Assembly (NCBI RefSeq): GCF_007828045.1
Contig: NZ_VITN01000015.1
Coordinates: forward strand, 1-64,000
DNA length: 64,000 nt
Origin: Nitrospirillum amazonense
Lineage (GTDB): Bacteria > Pseudomonadota > Alphaproteobacteria > Azospirillales > Azospirillaceae
Reading direction: 5' to 3'
The position numbers were made by a program, and so were the translations under genes. Below, one piece after another: positions 1-15,000 of the stretch. Under the pieces are notes generated by a model. That model was not told where the DNA came from and made no database searches. It saw only the letters and a program-made list of their open reading frames with translations. Within the stretch, counting starts at the first letter, position 1. Each line of letters starts with the position of its first letter.

Positions 1-3000
1 CAGGTTGCCGCTGGCCAGTTCCACGGTGCCGCTGGTGCTGGTAATGGTGCCGATGGCGCCGTTCTGGCCCGTCAGGGTGCCGATGGTGGAACCGGTGCCG
101 CCGGTGACGCTGAGGCTGGCGCTGCCGGTGTTGGTGATGTTGCCGGATATCGTGCCGCTGTTGGCCAGGGTGCCCAGCGTGCCGGTGGAAGCGATGTAGA
201 TCGCCATGGCGCCACCGGCGGTGTTGGTCAGGCTGCCGGTGATGGCCAGGCTGGCCAGAGTGCCGCCGATATAGTCGTTCGCGGCCACGGCCAGCAGGCT
301 GGTGCCGCTGGTCGTGCCTGTCGCCGCCAGGCCGGTCACACCGCTGGTCACCGTGGCCCCAGCATAGTTGGAACCGGCACCGCCCTGGACCAGGGTGGCG
401 CTGTCACCCACCAGATAGTTGCCGGTGCCGCTGAGACGGGCATCGACCACGCCGCCGCTGATGTTGGCGGTGCCGCTGACGTTCAGGTTATGCCCGGCCA
501 CGTCGAGTGTGCCCGCCGATTGGCTGTAGGCGCCGGTGACCGAGATGTCGCTGGCCAAGGTGAGGCTGGCGCCACTGTTGCTGACGGTATGGCCGGTGAC
601 ATCGATGGCATCGCCCAGGCTGACGGTGCCCGACGCGAAGCCGAGGTTGCTCAGGCTGTTGCGGATGGTGCCGCCGCTGAAGCTGCCCACCGCCGTGCCG
701 CTGCCACCCGCGATCACCAGATCGTGGCCGCTGCTGTTGAGCAGGTCGCCGATCAGGGCGCCGCTGTTGGCCAGCGTGCCCAGGCTGCCGCTGGCCGCGA
801 TGTACACTGCCGTGGCGGCGGTGAGGGTGCCGGTGTTGGCCAGGGTACCCAGCGTGCCGCCGATATAGTCGTTGCCAATCACCGCCAGCAGGTTGGTGCC
901 CACCACGCCCTGGCTCACCACCAGGCCGGTGAGGCTGCCCTGCACCGCCACGCCGGTGTAGCTGGACCCGGCGCCGCCGGCGACCAGTGTCGAGGCACTG
1001 CCGGCCAGGAAGTTTCCCGTGGACGCAAAATCCGCGAGCACGGTGCCGCCGCTCAGGCTGGCGGCCCCGCTGACGGCCAGAGCCCCGCCGCTGGCGATGT
1101 CCAGGGTCAGGGTGCCGGCCGTCTGGCTGTAGGCGCCGGTGACGCTGACCAGACTGTCCAGGATTACCGAGGCGCCGCTGTTGACCAGGGTGTGGCCGGT
1201 CACGGTCACGGCGTCGTTCAGCAACAGGTTGCCGGAGGCGAGATCCACGTTGCTGAGGGTGTTGATAATGCTGCCCTGGCTGCCGGCGGTGTAGCCGGTC
1301 AGGGTGCCCACGCCCGTGCCGCTGCCACCGGTGATGCGCAGGTCATTGGTCGACAGGTTCAGGATGTTGCCGGTGACAGTACCGCTGTTGACCAGCACGC
1401 CCAGGCTGGCGCCGGTGTCGATGTACAGGGCCGTCGGCGCCGTGATTAGGCCGCTGTTGACCAAGGTCCCGATGGTGCCGGCATTGTAGACGCCGTAGGT
1501 GGCGCCCAGGATGGTGCCGCCGTTCAGCACCGTGGCGATGGTGCCGGTGTTGTAGAGGCCGGCGGCCGTGGGCGCGCCGGCATCGATCAGCGACCCGGTG
1601 TTGACCAAGACGTCGATGGTGCCGGCGTTGTAGAGGGCCATCTGGCCCGCGACGGTGCCGCTGTTGCTGAGCGTGCCGATGCTGGCGCCCGCCTGGTTGC
1701 CCAGGCCGGTGATACTGCCGATCACCGTGCCCTGATTGCCCAGGGTGCCGATGGTGCCACTGTTGCTGATGCCGGCGACACTCCCCAGGACGGTGCCGTC
1801 ATTGCTGAAGCTGCCGACCTGGCCCTGGTTCAGCACGGCGATGGTGCCGATCAGGGTGCCGGTGTTGGACAGGCTGCCGACGGTGCCGCCGGCGGCGACA
1901 TGGACGGCCGTCGGGGCGTCGATCACCCCGCTGTTGCCCAGGCTGCCCAGCGTGTCGCCGACATAGTTGTTGGCGATCACGGCCAGCAGGTCGACATTGC
2001 CGCCGATGGTGACGGTGCTGAGCGTCACGCCCACGCTGGCCACGTTCACCAGGGCCGTCAGCCCGGTATAGCTGGAACCGGCACCACCCACGACCAGGGT
2101 GCCCAGCACGCCGCCCACCAACTGGTTGCTGGCTGCCGAGACCGAGGCCGCCACCGTACCGCCGCCGAGCGCTGCGACACCGGTGACCACCAACTGACCG
2201 GCGTCCAGCGCCAGGCTGCCCGCCGTCTGGCGGTAGTCGCCGGTGATGGTCAGGGTGCTGGCCAGGTGCAATGAGGCACCGGTGTTGGACACCGTGTGGC
2301 CCGCCGCAGCGATCATGTCGTTCAACAACAGGGTACCGCCGGCGAAGACCACGTCGCCGCCCGTACTGGTCAGCGTGCCGACACCGGACCGGCCCGTCAG
2401 CGTGCCGACCAGGGCGCCGGCGCCGCCCGTGATCACCAGCGCGCCGGCGCCGTTGTTCAGGACATCGCCGGCGATGGTGCCGCTGTTGGCGATGGTGCCC
2501 AGGCTGCCCAGGTTGACCAGGGCGTGGGCGGTGCCGGCCAGCAAGCCGCTGTTGACCAGGGTGGCGAGCGTGCCGCTGCCGGCCACATAGATGGCGGTGG
2601 CAGCCGACAGGGCGCCGCTGTTGGTGACGCTGCCCAGCGAACCGCCGACATAATCGTTGCCGACCGTGAGGGTCAGGCCATTGCTGACGGTGCCCTGCGC
2701 GGCGGACAGGCCGGTGATGCCGCTGACCTGCAGCTGCGCCGTCACGATGGCGCCGCCGGCCGCCTGCAGCAGCGTGCTGGTCCCCACCAGATAGTTGGCG
2801 GTGGAGGACAGGTTGGCCAGCACGGTACCGCCGACGGTGGCGGTGCCGCTGACCACCAGTTCAGCCGCCTGGGTGTCGTTCCGCGTCAGCACCAGGCTGC
2901 CGCCGACCTGGCTATAATTGCCGCTGACCGTCACGGCATTGGCCAGCGCCAGGGTCGCGCCGCTGTTCACCACGGCATGGCCGGTGGCGACGAGATCATC

Positions 3001-6000
3001 GTCCAGCAGCAGGGCGCCGGCCGCGAAGACCACGTTGCCCCGGGTATTGGTGATCGTACCCCTGCCGGAGAGGCCCGTCAGCGTGCCCAGGCCGCCGCCG
3101 GCACCGGTGAATACCAGGTCCTGCGCCGCGTCGTTCACGATAGCGCCGCGGATCACGCCGCTGTTGGCGATGGTGCCCAGGGTGCCGTCATTGTACAGCG
3201 CCGTGACACCCGCCAAGGTGCCGCCGGCAGCGTTCATCAGAACCGCCAGCGTGCCGCTGTTGTAGAGGCCGACGGTGGCGGTGATGGTGCCGCTGTTGGA
3301 AACGGTGGCGATGCCGCCGCCGTTGTACAGGCCGGCGCGCGACATGGCGCTGATCAGGCCCGTGTTGCTGACCAGGGTGGCCGTACCGATATTGTGGAGG
3401 CCGTCACGGCCGCCGGTGATGGTGCCGCTGTTGGCCAGGGTGCCCAAGGTGCCGACGTTGGCGGCCGCACTGCTGGCCCCCATGACGGTGCCGTCGTTCA
3501 CCAGGGTGCCGACGACCCCGTTGTTGGCGACGCCGATCACACCGCCCGACAACAGGCCGGTGTTGGACAAGGTGCCGACGCTGCCGGTGGCGGCAACGTA
3601 GCCGGCGGTGCGGACGCCGGTGATGGTGCCGCTGTTCGACGCGTTGCCGATGGCGCCGCCGATATAGTCGTTGGCGAACTGCAGCAGCAAGGCGCTGGTG
3701 CCCGCCACCGTCACGATGGTGGTGTTGCCCGCGAAGCCGGCCAGGGCGGTGATGAGATTGGCGCCGCTGAGGTCGATGCCACCGCCAGCCTGCATCAGGG
3801 TATAGCCGTTGCCATAGAGATAGGTGCCGCCGGCGCTGAGCGTAGCCTGAACCACGCCACCGCTGACGACGATGGCCTGACTGGCGACCAGGCGGCCGGT
3901 GCCGGGGTCGATGCTGAGCGTGCCGCCGGTCTGGGCGTAGGCGCCGGTAATGCTGACCTGGCTGGACAGCTGCAAGGCAGCACCGCTGTTCACCACCGTG
4001 TGACCGGTGACATCGATGGCGTCGGCCAGCAGCAGATCGCCGGACGCAAACACCACGTTGGAAAGGCTATTGACGATGGTGCCGCCGGTGAAGGTGCCCA
4101 CCGTGCCGCCGGCCCCGCCGCTGATGGAGAGATCCACGGCCGACAGGTTGCGGATGTTACCGGTCAGTGTGCCGGTATTGGCCAGTTGGCCCAAGCTGCC
4201 GCCGGCCGCGATATAGACGGCCGTGGCCGCCGACAGGCTGCCGCTGTTGGTCAATGTGGTGTAGGCGCCGCCGATATAGTCGTTTTCCGCCACCAGCAGC
4301 AGGGTGTCGCCGCTGACGGCACCGGTGCCGGTAAGGCCGGTGAGGACCGAGCTGACCGTGGCACCGCTGTAGTTTGACCCGTTACCGCCGACCACCAGAG
4401 TGCCCAGCGTACCTGCCAGGTAGTTGCCGGTGGCGGCCAAGGTGGCCAGGACGGTACCGCCGGTGATGCTGGCCGCACCGCTGGCCGTCAGCCCATTGTT
4501 CACGCTGGCCCCCAGGATGCCGGCCGCCTGGCTGTAGGCGCCGGTGACGCTGACGGCATCCGCCAGTTGCAGGTTGGCGCCGGCATTGACCACGGTATGG
4601 CCCGTGGCCTGAATGCTGTCGTTCAGCCAGATGGTGCCGCTGGCCAGGACCACATCGCCGCCGACGGCGATGGTGCCCTGGCTGCCCATGGTGCTGCCGG
4701 TGAAGGTGCCCTGGGTGGCGCCGCTGCCGCCGACGATGGTCAGGGTGCCGGCGGCCACCCGGATGTCGCCGGCGATGGTGCCGCTGTTGCCCAGGGTGTC
4801 GAGGCGCCCGCCTCCGGTCACCAGGACACCGCCGCTGAGCTGGCCCTGGTTGTCGAGGGAAAGCAGCGTACCGGTGCCGCCGATGGAAACGGTGGCGATG
4901 CCGCCGACGTTCAGGGCGGAGGCGACCACGCCGCCGTCGATGGCCAAGCCGGCGGTCTGCCCTGTCAGGGTGCCGACATTGTCGAGGAAAGTGATCAGGC
5001 CGCCGCTGTTGCGCAGGCCATAGGCGCCGCCACCAATGGACCCGACATTCACCAGCGCGCCGACGGTGCCGACATTGCGCAGGCCGGCGTTCTGGCCGAC
5101 CAGCGTGGTGCTGTTGGTCAGGGTGCCCAGCGACCCTGTGGTGGCCACATACAGCGCCGTGCTGGCGTTGTTGACCGCGGCGGTGATGGACAGCGTGGCG
5201 AGCGTGCCGCCGATATAATCGTTCAGCGCCACGGCCTGCAGGGCGTTGTTCGCCACCGTACCGCCCAGACCGAAGCCGGTCACCAGGTTGGTGATGCCGA
5301 GGCCCGTATAGTCGGACCCCGCACCACCCTGCACCAGCGGCCCCAGGATGCTGCCGGCCATATAGTTCGCGGTGCCCGACGCGCTGGTGATGGTGGCGGT
5401 ACCGCCCGTGAACCGTGCCGCCCCAGTGACGGACAGCATGTCGCTGCCGATGCCCAACCGCAGGCTGCCGCCCGTCTGGTCGTAGTCGCCGGTGACGGCG
5501 ACGGTACCGCCGAGCGTCAGGTTGGCGCCGCCATTCACCACCGTGTGGCCGGTGGCGTCGATGGCGTCGGCCAAGCGCACATCGCCGGACGCGAAGACCA
5601 GGTTGGACAGGCTGTTGACGATGGTGCCGCCGCTGAAGATGCCCACCGTTCCCCCGGTCCCGCCGGTGATGGACAGATCGACGGACGAGAGGTTGCGGAT
5701 GTTGCCGGCCAGCGTGCCGCTGTTGGCCAACCGTCCCAGGCTGCCGGCGGCGGCGATGTAGACAGCCGTCGCGGCCGACAGGCTGCCGCTGTTGCTCAGC
5801 GTGGCGTAAGCGCCGCCGATGTAGTCGTTGCCGCCCACGAACAACAGGCTGTCGCCGCTGGCCGCCCCGCTGCCGGTCAGGCCGGTCAGGGCGGAGGCCA
5901 CCACAGCGCCGCTGTAGTTGGAACCGGCGGCGCCGGTCCCCAGGGTGCCCAGCGTACCCGCCAGATAGTTGCCGCCGGCATCCAGGGTGGCCAGGACGGT

Positions 6001-9000
6001 GCCGCCGGTGATGCCGGCGACGCCGCTGACCGTCAGGCCATGGTCCACGGTGACGCCCAGGGTGCCGGCCGTCTGGCTGTAGGCACCCGTGACGCTGATG
6101 CCGCCGGCCAACGCCAAATAGGCGCCGGTATTGACCACGGTCGCTGCCCGCACGCTGTCGTTCAGCAGGACATTGCCGCCGGCCAGCACCAGGTTGCCGC
6201 CGGCAATGCTGAGGGCGCCCTGGCTGCCCAGGGTGGCGCCGGTGAAGATGCCCATCACCGTGCCACTGCCGCCGGTGACGGTGAGATCGCCCGAGGTGGC
6301 CACGTCGCCGGCGATGATGCCGGCATTGGCCAGCAGGCCGATGGTGCCCGCGGAAATGCCAATGCTGCCGCCGGCGATGGTGCCCTGGTTGATGAGGGTG
6401 CCCAGGATGCCGGCATCCACACCCACCACACCGCCGCCGACCACGCCCAGACTGGTGATGGACAGCAGGCCGATGGCGCCCGCGCCGCCGATGCCGGCGT
6501 TGGTGGTGCCGAGGATGGTGCCGCTATTGATCAGGATCCCGATGGAACCGGCATTCTCGATACCGCTGGCAGCACCGCTGATCACGCCGCCGTTGTCCAG
6601 CGCAGTGATGCCGCTGGTGGTGAAGCGCACGCGCACGGCGTAGCCGTCGCCCAGGATGGTGCCGGTGTTGCTCAGGGTGGCGACGGTGCTTTCCACCAGC
6701 ACGCCGCCCTGGGTGCCGCCGTTGATCACGCCGCCGGCGGTGTTGATGAGGGTGCCGACACCGCCCGTCTGCTCCACATAAATCCGGGCGCCGATGCTGC
6801 CGCTGTTGGACAGCAGGCCCAGCGTGCCGCTGACATCGAACGCGCCGCCGATGGTGCCACCGTTGACCAGCGTATCGATGGCGCCGTCCGCGAACAGGCC
6901 CCCCAGGGTGCCGTCGTTGGCCAGCGTATGGATGAGGCCGGTGTTATGGAGGCCGAACCCGCCGCCGGTGATGGTGCCACTGTTCGACAGCGTGGTGATG
7001 GTGCCCAGGTTGGCGATGGCGGTGCTGCCGACGCTGCTGATCACGCCGCCGGTGTTGGCCAAGGTGCCCAGGGTGCCGGTCTGGGCCACGTAAACGGCGG
7101 CGCCGTTCTGGACGCTGAGCGTCCCGGTGTTACCCAGGCTGGCGTAGGTGCCGCCGATGTAGTCGTTCCGCGCCACGCCCACCAGGGCGGTGCCGGCGAT
7201 GGCGCCGCCAAGGGTCAGGCCGGTGGCGTCATCGGTCACCACCACGCCGGCATAGTCGGAACCGGCACCGCCGGCAACCAGTGTCCCCACTGTGCCGCCC
7301 TGCAGGTAATTACCGATGGCGGCCCCCACCAGTTGCACCTGCCCGTTGGTCAGGCTGGCGCTGCCGCTGGCGGCCAACTGGCCGGCGCCGGTCACCAGGA
7401 CCAGGGTGCCGCCCGTCTGGGCATAGTTGCCGGTGATGCTGACGGCGCCGGTCAGGGTCAGGTCGGCGCCGGTGTTTCGTACCGTGTTGCCGCCGACATT
7501 GACGCTGTCGTTCAGCAGCACGTCGCCGGATGCGAAGATGACGTTGCCCAGGGTGTTGGTGATGATGCCCTGGTTGGTCAGGGCGGCGCCGGTGAAGGTG
7601 CCGGTCCCGATGGTGGTATTGCCCAGCGTGCCACCTGTGATGGTCAGGTTGGGCGTGGCCGTGGCGTTGTTGATGATGTTGCCGGCGATGGTGCCGCCGT
7701 TGGCCAGTGCGAAGAACTGGCCCAGGCTTCCGATGCTCAGCGCGGTGGCGCCACTGATCACACCGCTGTTGAAGTTGAGGATGGATCCCAGCGTGCCGCC
7801 GTCCTGCACCTGGACGCCGCCGCTGATCCGCCCGATATTGCCCAGCGCGAACACCGAACCACCGCCGCTGACGGCGACAGTGGCGATGCTGCCGTCATTC
7901 AGAGCGAACATGACGCTGCCGCCGTCCACCGCCAGGCCGGCCGTCTGGCCCGCCAGGGTGCCGTGGTTGCCGAGGAAGGTGATGGCGCCGCCGCTGTTGC
8001 GCAGGCCATAGGCGCCGCCGGCGATCGTCCCGTCGTTCAGCAGCGCGCCGATGGTGCCGAAATTGCGCAGGCCGGCGTTCTGACCCACCAGCGAGGTGCT
8101 ATTGGTCAGCGTGCCCGATATCGACCCCGTGGCGGCCACGTACAACGCCGTGCTGGCGGTGCTGACGGCACCTGTGATGGACAGCGTAGCCAATGTGCCG
8201 CCGACATAGTCGTTCAGCGCCACGGCCTGCAGGGCGTTGTTCGCCACCGTGCCGCCCAGGCCGAAGCCGGTCACCGTGTCGGTGATGCCGAGGCCGCTAT
8301 AGTCGGACCCCGCCCCACCCTGCACCAGGGTGCCGAAGATGCTGCCGGCCATATAGTTGGCGGTGGCCGAGAAACCGGTGACGGTGGCGGCACCGCCTGC
8401 GAACCGAGCCGCCCCGGTAACGGACAGCAGGTCGCTGCCGACACCCAGCCGCAGGCCGCCGCCCGTCTGGCTGTAATCGCCGGTAACGGCCACGGTGCCG
8501 CCCAGGGTCAGTGCGGCGGCGCTGTTCACCAGGGTGTGGCCGGTCACGTCGACGGCATCGGCCAGGCGCACATTGCCGGACGCGAACACCACGTTGGACA
8601 GGGTGTTGATCAGGGTGCCACCGGTGAAGGTGCCCACCGTGCCACCGGCCCCGCCGGTGATGGATAGGTCGACGGCTGACAGGTTACGGACGTTGCCGAC
8701 CAAAGTGCCGGTATTGGCCAACTGGCCCAGGCTGCCGGTGGCCGCGATGTAGACGGCCGTCGCGGCCGACAGGCTGCCGCTGTTGCTCAGCGTGGCATAG
8801 GCGCCGCCGATATAGTCATTGCCACCCACGAACAGCAGGGTGCCACCGCTGGACGCGCCACTACCCACCAGACCGGTCAGGGCCGAGACCACGGTGGCGC
8901 CGTAGCCGGACCCGTTGGCGCCGGCCGCCAGGGTGCCCAGCGTACCCGCCAGATAGTTGCCGGTGGCGGCCAGGGAGGCCAGGACCGTGCCGCCGGTGAT

Positions 9001-12000
9001 GTTGGCGACGCCGCTGGCCGTCAGGCCGTTGTTCACCGAGACGCCCAGGGTGCCGACCGTCTGGCTGTAGCCGCCGGTGACGCTGACGGCACCGGCCAGT
9101 TGAAGGTTGGCGCCGCTGTTGATCAGGGTGTGGCCGCTGACGACGACGTTGTCGTTCAGCAGGATGTTACCACCCGCCATCACCACATTGCCGCTGGTGA
9201 CGGTGATGGTGCCCCGGTTGGTCACGGTGGCACCACTGAAGGTGCCCGCCACCGTGCCGGTGCCGCCGGTGATGGTCAGGGTGCCGGACGTGGCCTGGAT
9301 GTCGCCCAGGATGGTGCCGCTGTTGTTCAGCAGGTCCGGCTGGCTGGTGAGGGACAGGGCGTTGGCACCACTGATCAGGCCGCTGTTCAGGATGGTGCCG
9401 AAAGCGCCGGACAGGGCCGTGCCGCTGGCACCGGTGGCCTGGATGGTGCCGCTGTTGATCACCGTGCCCGTGGCGCTGGAGGAAAAGACGCCGTACTGGG
9501 CGCCGCTGATCAGGCCTATGTTGACCAGGGTGCCCAGGGAACCGGCATTCCCGATGCCGCTGGCGGCACCGCTGATCACGCCGCCGGCGGTGTTGATGAG
9601 GGTGCCGACACCGCCCGTCTGCTCCACATAAATCCGGGTGCCGATGCTGCCGCTGTTGGACAGCAGGCCCAGCGTTCCCCTGACATCGAACGTGCCGCCG
9701 ATGGTGCCACCGTTGACCAGCGTATCGATGACGCCGTCCGCGAACAGGCCGCCCAGGGTGCCGTCGTTGGCCAGCGTATGGATGAGGCCGGTGTTATGGA
9801 GGCCGACCCCGCCGCCGGTGATGGTGCCGCTGTTCGACAGCGTGCCGATGGTGCCCAGGTTGGCGACGGCGGTGCTGCCGACGCTGCTGATCACGCCGCC
9901 GGTGTTGGCCAGGGTGCCCAGGGTGCCCGTCAGCGCCACATAGATGGCGGCGCCGTTCTGGACGCTGAGCGTCCCGGTGTTTCCCAGGCTGGCGTAGGTG
10001 CCGCCGATGTAGTCGTTCCGCACGACGGCGATCAGGTTGTTGCCAATGGTGACGCCGGCCAGGCTGAGACCGGCGCCATCGCCGCTGAGCGTCACGCCGG
10101 CGTAGTCCGACCCGGCGCCGCCGGTCACCAGGGGCCCCACCGTGCCGCCCTGGAAATAATTGTTGGTGGCGGCCCCCACCAGTTGCACCTGCCCGTTGGT
10201 CAGGCTGGCGCTGCCGCTGACCGCCAGCAGACCGCCGCCGACCGCCACGCCCAGGCTGCCCCCCGTTTGGGTGTAGTCGCCGGTAATGTTTACGGTGTTG
10301 GCGACCGTGATGCCGGCGCCAATATTGCGCACGACAAAGCCGTTGGTGGTGATGCTGTCGTTCAACAGCAGGTCGCCGCCGGCGAAGACCACGTCGGCGT
10401 AGCTGGTGGTGATGCGGCCCTGGCTGGTCAGGTTGGCGCCGGTCAGGGTGCCGATGGTGCCGCCGGTGCCCCCAGCGATGGTGAGGGCGGCCGCCAGCGT
10501 TCCCGGCCCCGCATTGGATGGGTCGAAGTTGTTGTAGATGTTGCCGGCGATGGTGCCGCTGTTGACCAGCAGGTCCACCTGGCTGCCCACGAAAATGTCC
10601 AGGGCGGTACCGCCCTTTATCAACCCGGCGTTGGCGATGGTGCCGATTTTCCCGCCATTGAAGACGCCGATGCCGAAACCGGGACCGGCGATGGTGCCGG
10701 AATTGGCCAGGCGGGCGATGGTTCCGGAATCGGCCAGGGCGAAGGACACGCCGCTGCTGATCGTGCCACCGTTGTCCAGAAGACCGACGGTGCGGTCGTT
10801 ATAGAAGCCCACCCCGTTGGTGGACATCAGGGTGCCGCTGTTGGTCAGGGTGTTGATGGTGCCGTAGTTGCGCAGGGCCACGTTGGTCCCGCCACCGATC
10901 AACCCGCTGTTGGTCAACGTGTCGATGGTGCCGCTGTTGGTCATGTCCGACCGGACGGCGGTGATACTCCCGCTGTTGCCGAAAGTGCCGATGCTGCCGC
11001 TGTTATTAACGGCGAGCCCGGAGGTCACGGTGGCGGCGATGGTACCGCTGTTGGTCAGCCGGGTGATGTTGCCGCCGTTATAGAGTCCGTAGGACTGCCC
11101 CAGGATCGTCCCGCTGTTGTTGATCGAGCCGATGGGGCTGACGGTGCCATTAAGATATAGAGCCGTCTTGCCGGTGATCAGGCCCAGGGTCTGATTGTCG
11201 ATAGCGCCGATGGTGTTGAAATTGGAACCGATGATGGCGGTCCGGGCGGAAATGGTACCGCTGTTGAGCAGGGTGCCGATGCTGCCGACACCGATGCCGA
11301 TGGTGTCGCTGTCGATCACACCGCTGTTGTCCAGCAGGCCGATACCCCGGTTGTTGGGGGACGAGATGCCAACGGCGGTACCGGTCAGCGTGCCGCTGTT
11401 GGCCAAGGTGCCCAGCGTGCCATTCAGATAAAAGGCGGTGCGGCCCGTGGCGGTGGCCGTGTTGCCGACGCTGCCGATATTGCTGTTGATGTAATAGTTG
11501 CCGGCCACGGCCACCAGGTTGGCGCCGGCCGTCCCGATGCTGGCCGTCACGCCGCCGAGCGTCCCGGCAAGGGTGCCGGTCAGGCCGGAATAGGTGCCGC
11601 TGGCGGCGGAAACCAGGGTGGTGAGAACATCGCCCAGTAGATAGGTGTTGGCGTAGCTGAAGGCCACGGTGCCAATCACCGCGGCACCGGTGATACTGGC
11701 GGTACCGCTAACGACCAGGCCACCGCCGGCCCCCAGCAGCAGCGTGCCGCCGGTCTGCGCGTAGTCGCCAGTCACGCCGATGTTGCCGGGTAGGGTCAGG
11801 GTGGCGCCAGCATTGACCAGGGTGTGGCCGCTGACGTTCACGCCTTCGCCCAGGCGCAGGCCGCCGGCCAGCACCAGGTTGGCAAGGGTGTTGATGATGG
11901 TGCCGCCGGTCAGCACGCCCACCGTGCCGGCCGTCCCGCCCATGATGGACAGGTCGTGGGACGACAGGTTCAGGATGGTCCCCGACAGAGTGCCGGTGTT

Positions 12001-15000
12001 GACCAGTTGGCCCAGGCTGCCGGACGCGGCGATGTAGACCACGGTGGCGGCCGACAGGCTGCCGCTGTTGGTCAGGGTGGCCAGGGTGTCGCCAACATAG
12101 TCGCTCTGCGCCATCAGCAGCAGATTGGTGCCGTCATTCCCGCCGGTGAGGGTGATGCCCGTCTGGGGCGCCACCGTTATGGAGGCGCCGGTGTAATCGG
12201 AACCGGCACCGCCCACCACCACCGTGCTGGGGGCACCCACCACGTAATTGGCCTGCGTCGGCAGGCTGCTCAGGTTGACGCGGGCGCCGGTCAGGCTGGC
12301 CGCACCGCTGACGAGCAGTTGGGCGCCGTTGAACAGGCTCAGGCTGCCGCCCGTCTGGGCATAGTCGCCGGTGATGCGGACGGTATTGGCCAGCGTGATG
12401 CCGGCGCCGGTGTTGATGACCGTGTGGCCGGCGGCATCGATAGCATCGTTCAGCAGCAGGGCGCCGCTGGTGAAGACCACATTGCTGAAGGTATTGCTGA
12501 TGGTGCCTTGGCTGTTGGCGGCGTAACCAGTGAAGGTGCCGATGGTGCCGCCGCTGCCGCCCGCGATGGTCAGGCCGCCATAGGAGAAGCTGTCGTTCAG
12601 GGTGCCGTTGACGATGTTGCCGGCGATCAGGCCTGTGTTCACCAGGGTACCGATGCTGCCGCCGAAGACCAGCGCCACGGCCTCGGGCGCCAGGATGGTG
12701 CCGCTGTTGATCACCGTACCCATGGTGAACTGCGATTGCAGGATGCCATATTGGTTGCCGGTGCCGCCGCTGACGGTGATCAACCCGCTGTTCAGCACCG
12801 CGGCAACGGTCCCGACGTTGTAGATGCCGACGCCGCCGGCGGTGGCCGCGATGGTGCCGCTGTTGCTGACCGTGGCGACGGTGGCGTTGTTGACGATGCC
12901 GAAGCCGCTGGCACCCACGGCGATCCGACCACCATTGGACAGCAAGGTGGCGACGCGGCTTTGGCTCAGGATGCCGACGTGCGCCAGAATGGTGCCGGTG
13001 TTGGACACCGTGCCGATGGTGGCGGCGGTGCCCAGGCGGATGCCGAACTGGGTGGTGGCGGCGCTCACGCGCGCATCGATCAACCCATCGTTGACCAGCG
13101 TGCCGATGGTGGCGGCACGCACATCTATCCCCACCCCCACGGTACCGGCGGTAAGGTGTCCCCGGTTGACCAGCGTGCCGATGGAAGCGCCATCGGCGAC
13201 ATAGGCCGCGATGCCGCCGGCATCCACTGTACCGGTCAGCGTCAGGCTGGCGGCATTGGTGCCGATGTAGTCGCTGGTCGCCACCGCCAGCAGGTTGGCA
13301 CTGTCGGTGCCCAGGGTGGCCGTCAGCGGGACGAGGCCGCTGTCCACCGTGCCGCTCAGGCCGGTGTAGGCGCCGCTGGCCGCGGACACCAGGGTCGAGA
13401 GCGCATCGCCCACCAGATATGTCGCGCCCGCCGACGGGGTGGACAGCGTGGCGATGACGCTGCCGCCCGTCATGGTGGCCGCACCGCTGACCACCAGTTC
13501 TGCGCCCGGCTGCAGCATTAGGGTGCCCGAGGTCTGCGCGTAGTTGCCGGTGACGCCGACCACGCTGGCCAGGGTCGCGGAGGCGCCGCTGTTGGCCAGG
13601 GTGTGGCCGCTGACGTTGACCGCATCGTCCAGCAGAAGGCTGCCGCCGCTGAGCACCACGTCGCTGAAGCTGTTGGCGAGGGTGCCGCCCGTCAGCGTGC
13701 CCACCACACCGCCCGTGCCGCCACTGATGGACAGGGTATTGGCCGACAGGTTCCGGATGTCGCCGGTCAGCGTGCCGGTGTTGGTCAACCGGCCCAGGCT
13801 GCCGGTGGCCGCGATGTAGATCGCCGTGGCTGCCGATATGCTGCCGCTGTTGGTCAGTGTGGCAAGCGCGCCGCCGATATAGTCGTTGCTGGCGATCAGC
13901 AGCAGGTTCTGGCCGTCGTTGCCGCCGGTGACGGTAGCCCCGGTCAGAGGGGTGATGGAAATGGTGGCGCCGGTGTAGTCCGACCCCGTGCCCCCGGCCA
14001 CCAGGGTGGTGGGCGATCCCACCACGTAGTTGGCGGCGGCGGGCAGGCCGGTCACGCCGACCTGGGCGTTGGTCAGGCTGGCGCTGTCGCTGACCAGCAA
14101 TTGCGCGCCGTTGGCCAGCGTCAGGCCGCCGCCCGTCTGGGCATAGGCGCCGGTGAGAGTGACGGTGTTGACCAGGGTGATGCCGGCGCCATTGTTCAGC
14201 ACCGTGTGGCCGCTGGCGTTGATGGCGTCGTTCAGCAGCAGGCTGCCGCCGGCAAACACCAGGTTGCTCTTGGTGTTGCTGATCGTGCCCTGGCTGTTGG
14301 ACGCATAGCCGGTGAAAGTGCCGACCGTCCCGGCGGTGCCGCCCATGATGGTCAAGTTGCCGTAGCTGAAGCTGTCGGTGCCGTTGACCACGTTGCCGGC
14401 GACCAAGCCGGAATTGACGAAGCTGCCGGTGATGGAGGCACCCAAGGCCAGAGAGACGGCGCTGTTGGCGATGATGGTGCCGCTGTTGACCAGGGTGTCC
14501 AGGGTCCAGTACTGCACCCGCACGCCGGTGCCGATGCCCATGGAGATGAGGCCGCTGTTGCGGATCGTGTTGATGAAACCGGCGTCATAGATGCCGATAC
14601 CGCCGCTGCCACTGACGATGGTGCCGCTGTTGATGATGGTGGGAAGGGTGGCAGCGGTGTAGACGCCGTAGCCCTGGTTGCCGGTGAGCGAGATCGTGCC
14701 GCTGTTGGACACCAGGCTGACCGCGTTGCTCTCGTCCCAGATGCCGAGCCAGCCGACGATGGTGCCGGTGTTGGACACGGTGCCGACAGTGGCGCCGCTG
14801 GTCACGTGGATGCCGGCCTGGGTGGTGCCGACGGCGATGGATGAGACGTCGATCAGCCCGGCGTTGACCAGGGTACCGATGGTGGCGCTGCCCACCTGGA
14901 TGCCGATGCTGCCGGCGATCAGGGTGTCGGCATTGACCAGGGTGCCGATGCTGACGCCGTCGGCGACATAGGCGGCGAAGGTGCCGGCGCTGACCGTGCC

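Noticed and set aside
490-14844. Long plus-strand open frames (for example 2296-4377, 4567-8667, 9100-11160, 11824-13521) with Ala/Gly/Asp/Gln-rich products
   Set aside because: They are codon-for-codon antisense to the giant minus-strand gene, begin at arbitrary ATGs, lack signal peptides or families, and stay open only because the real gene avoids the codons CTA, TTA and TCA.
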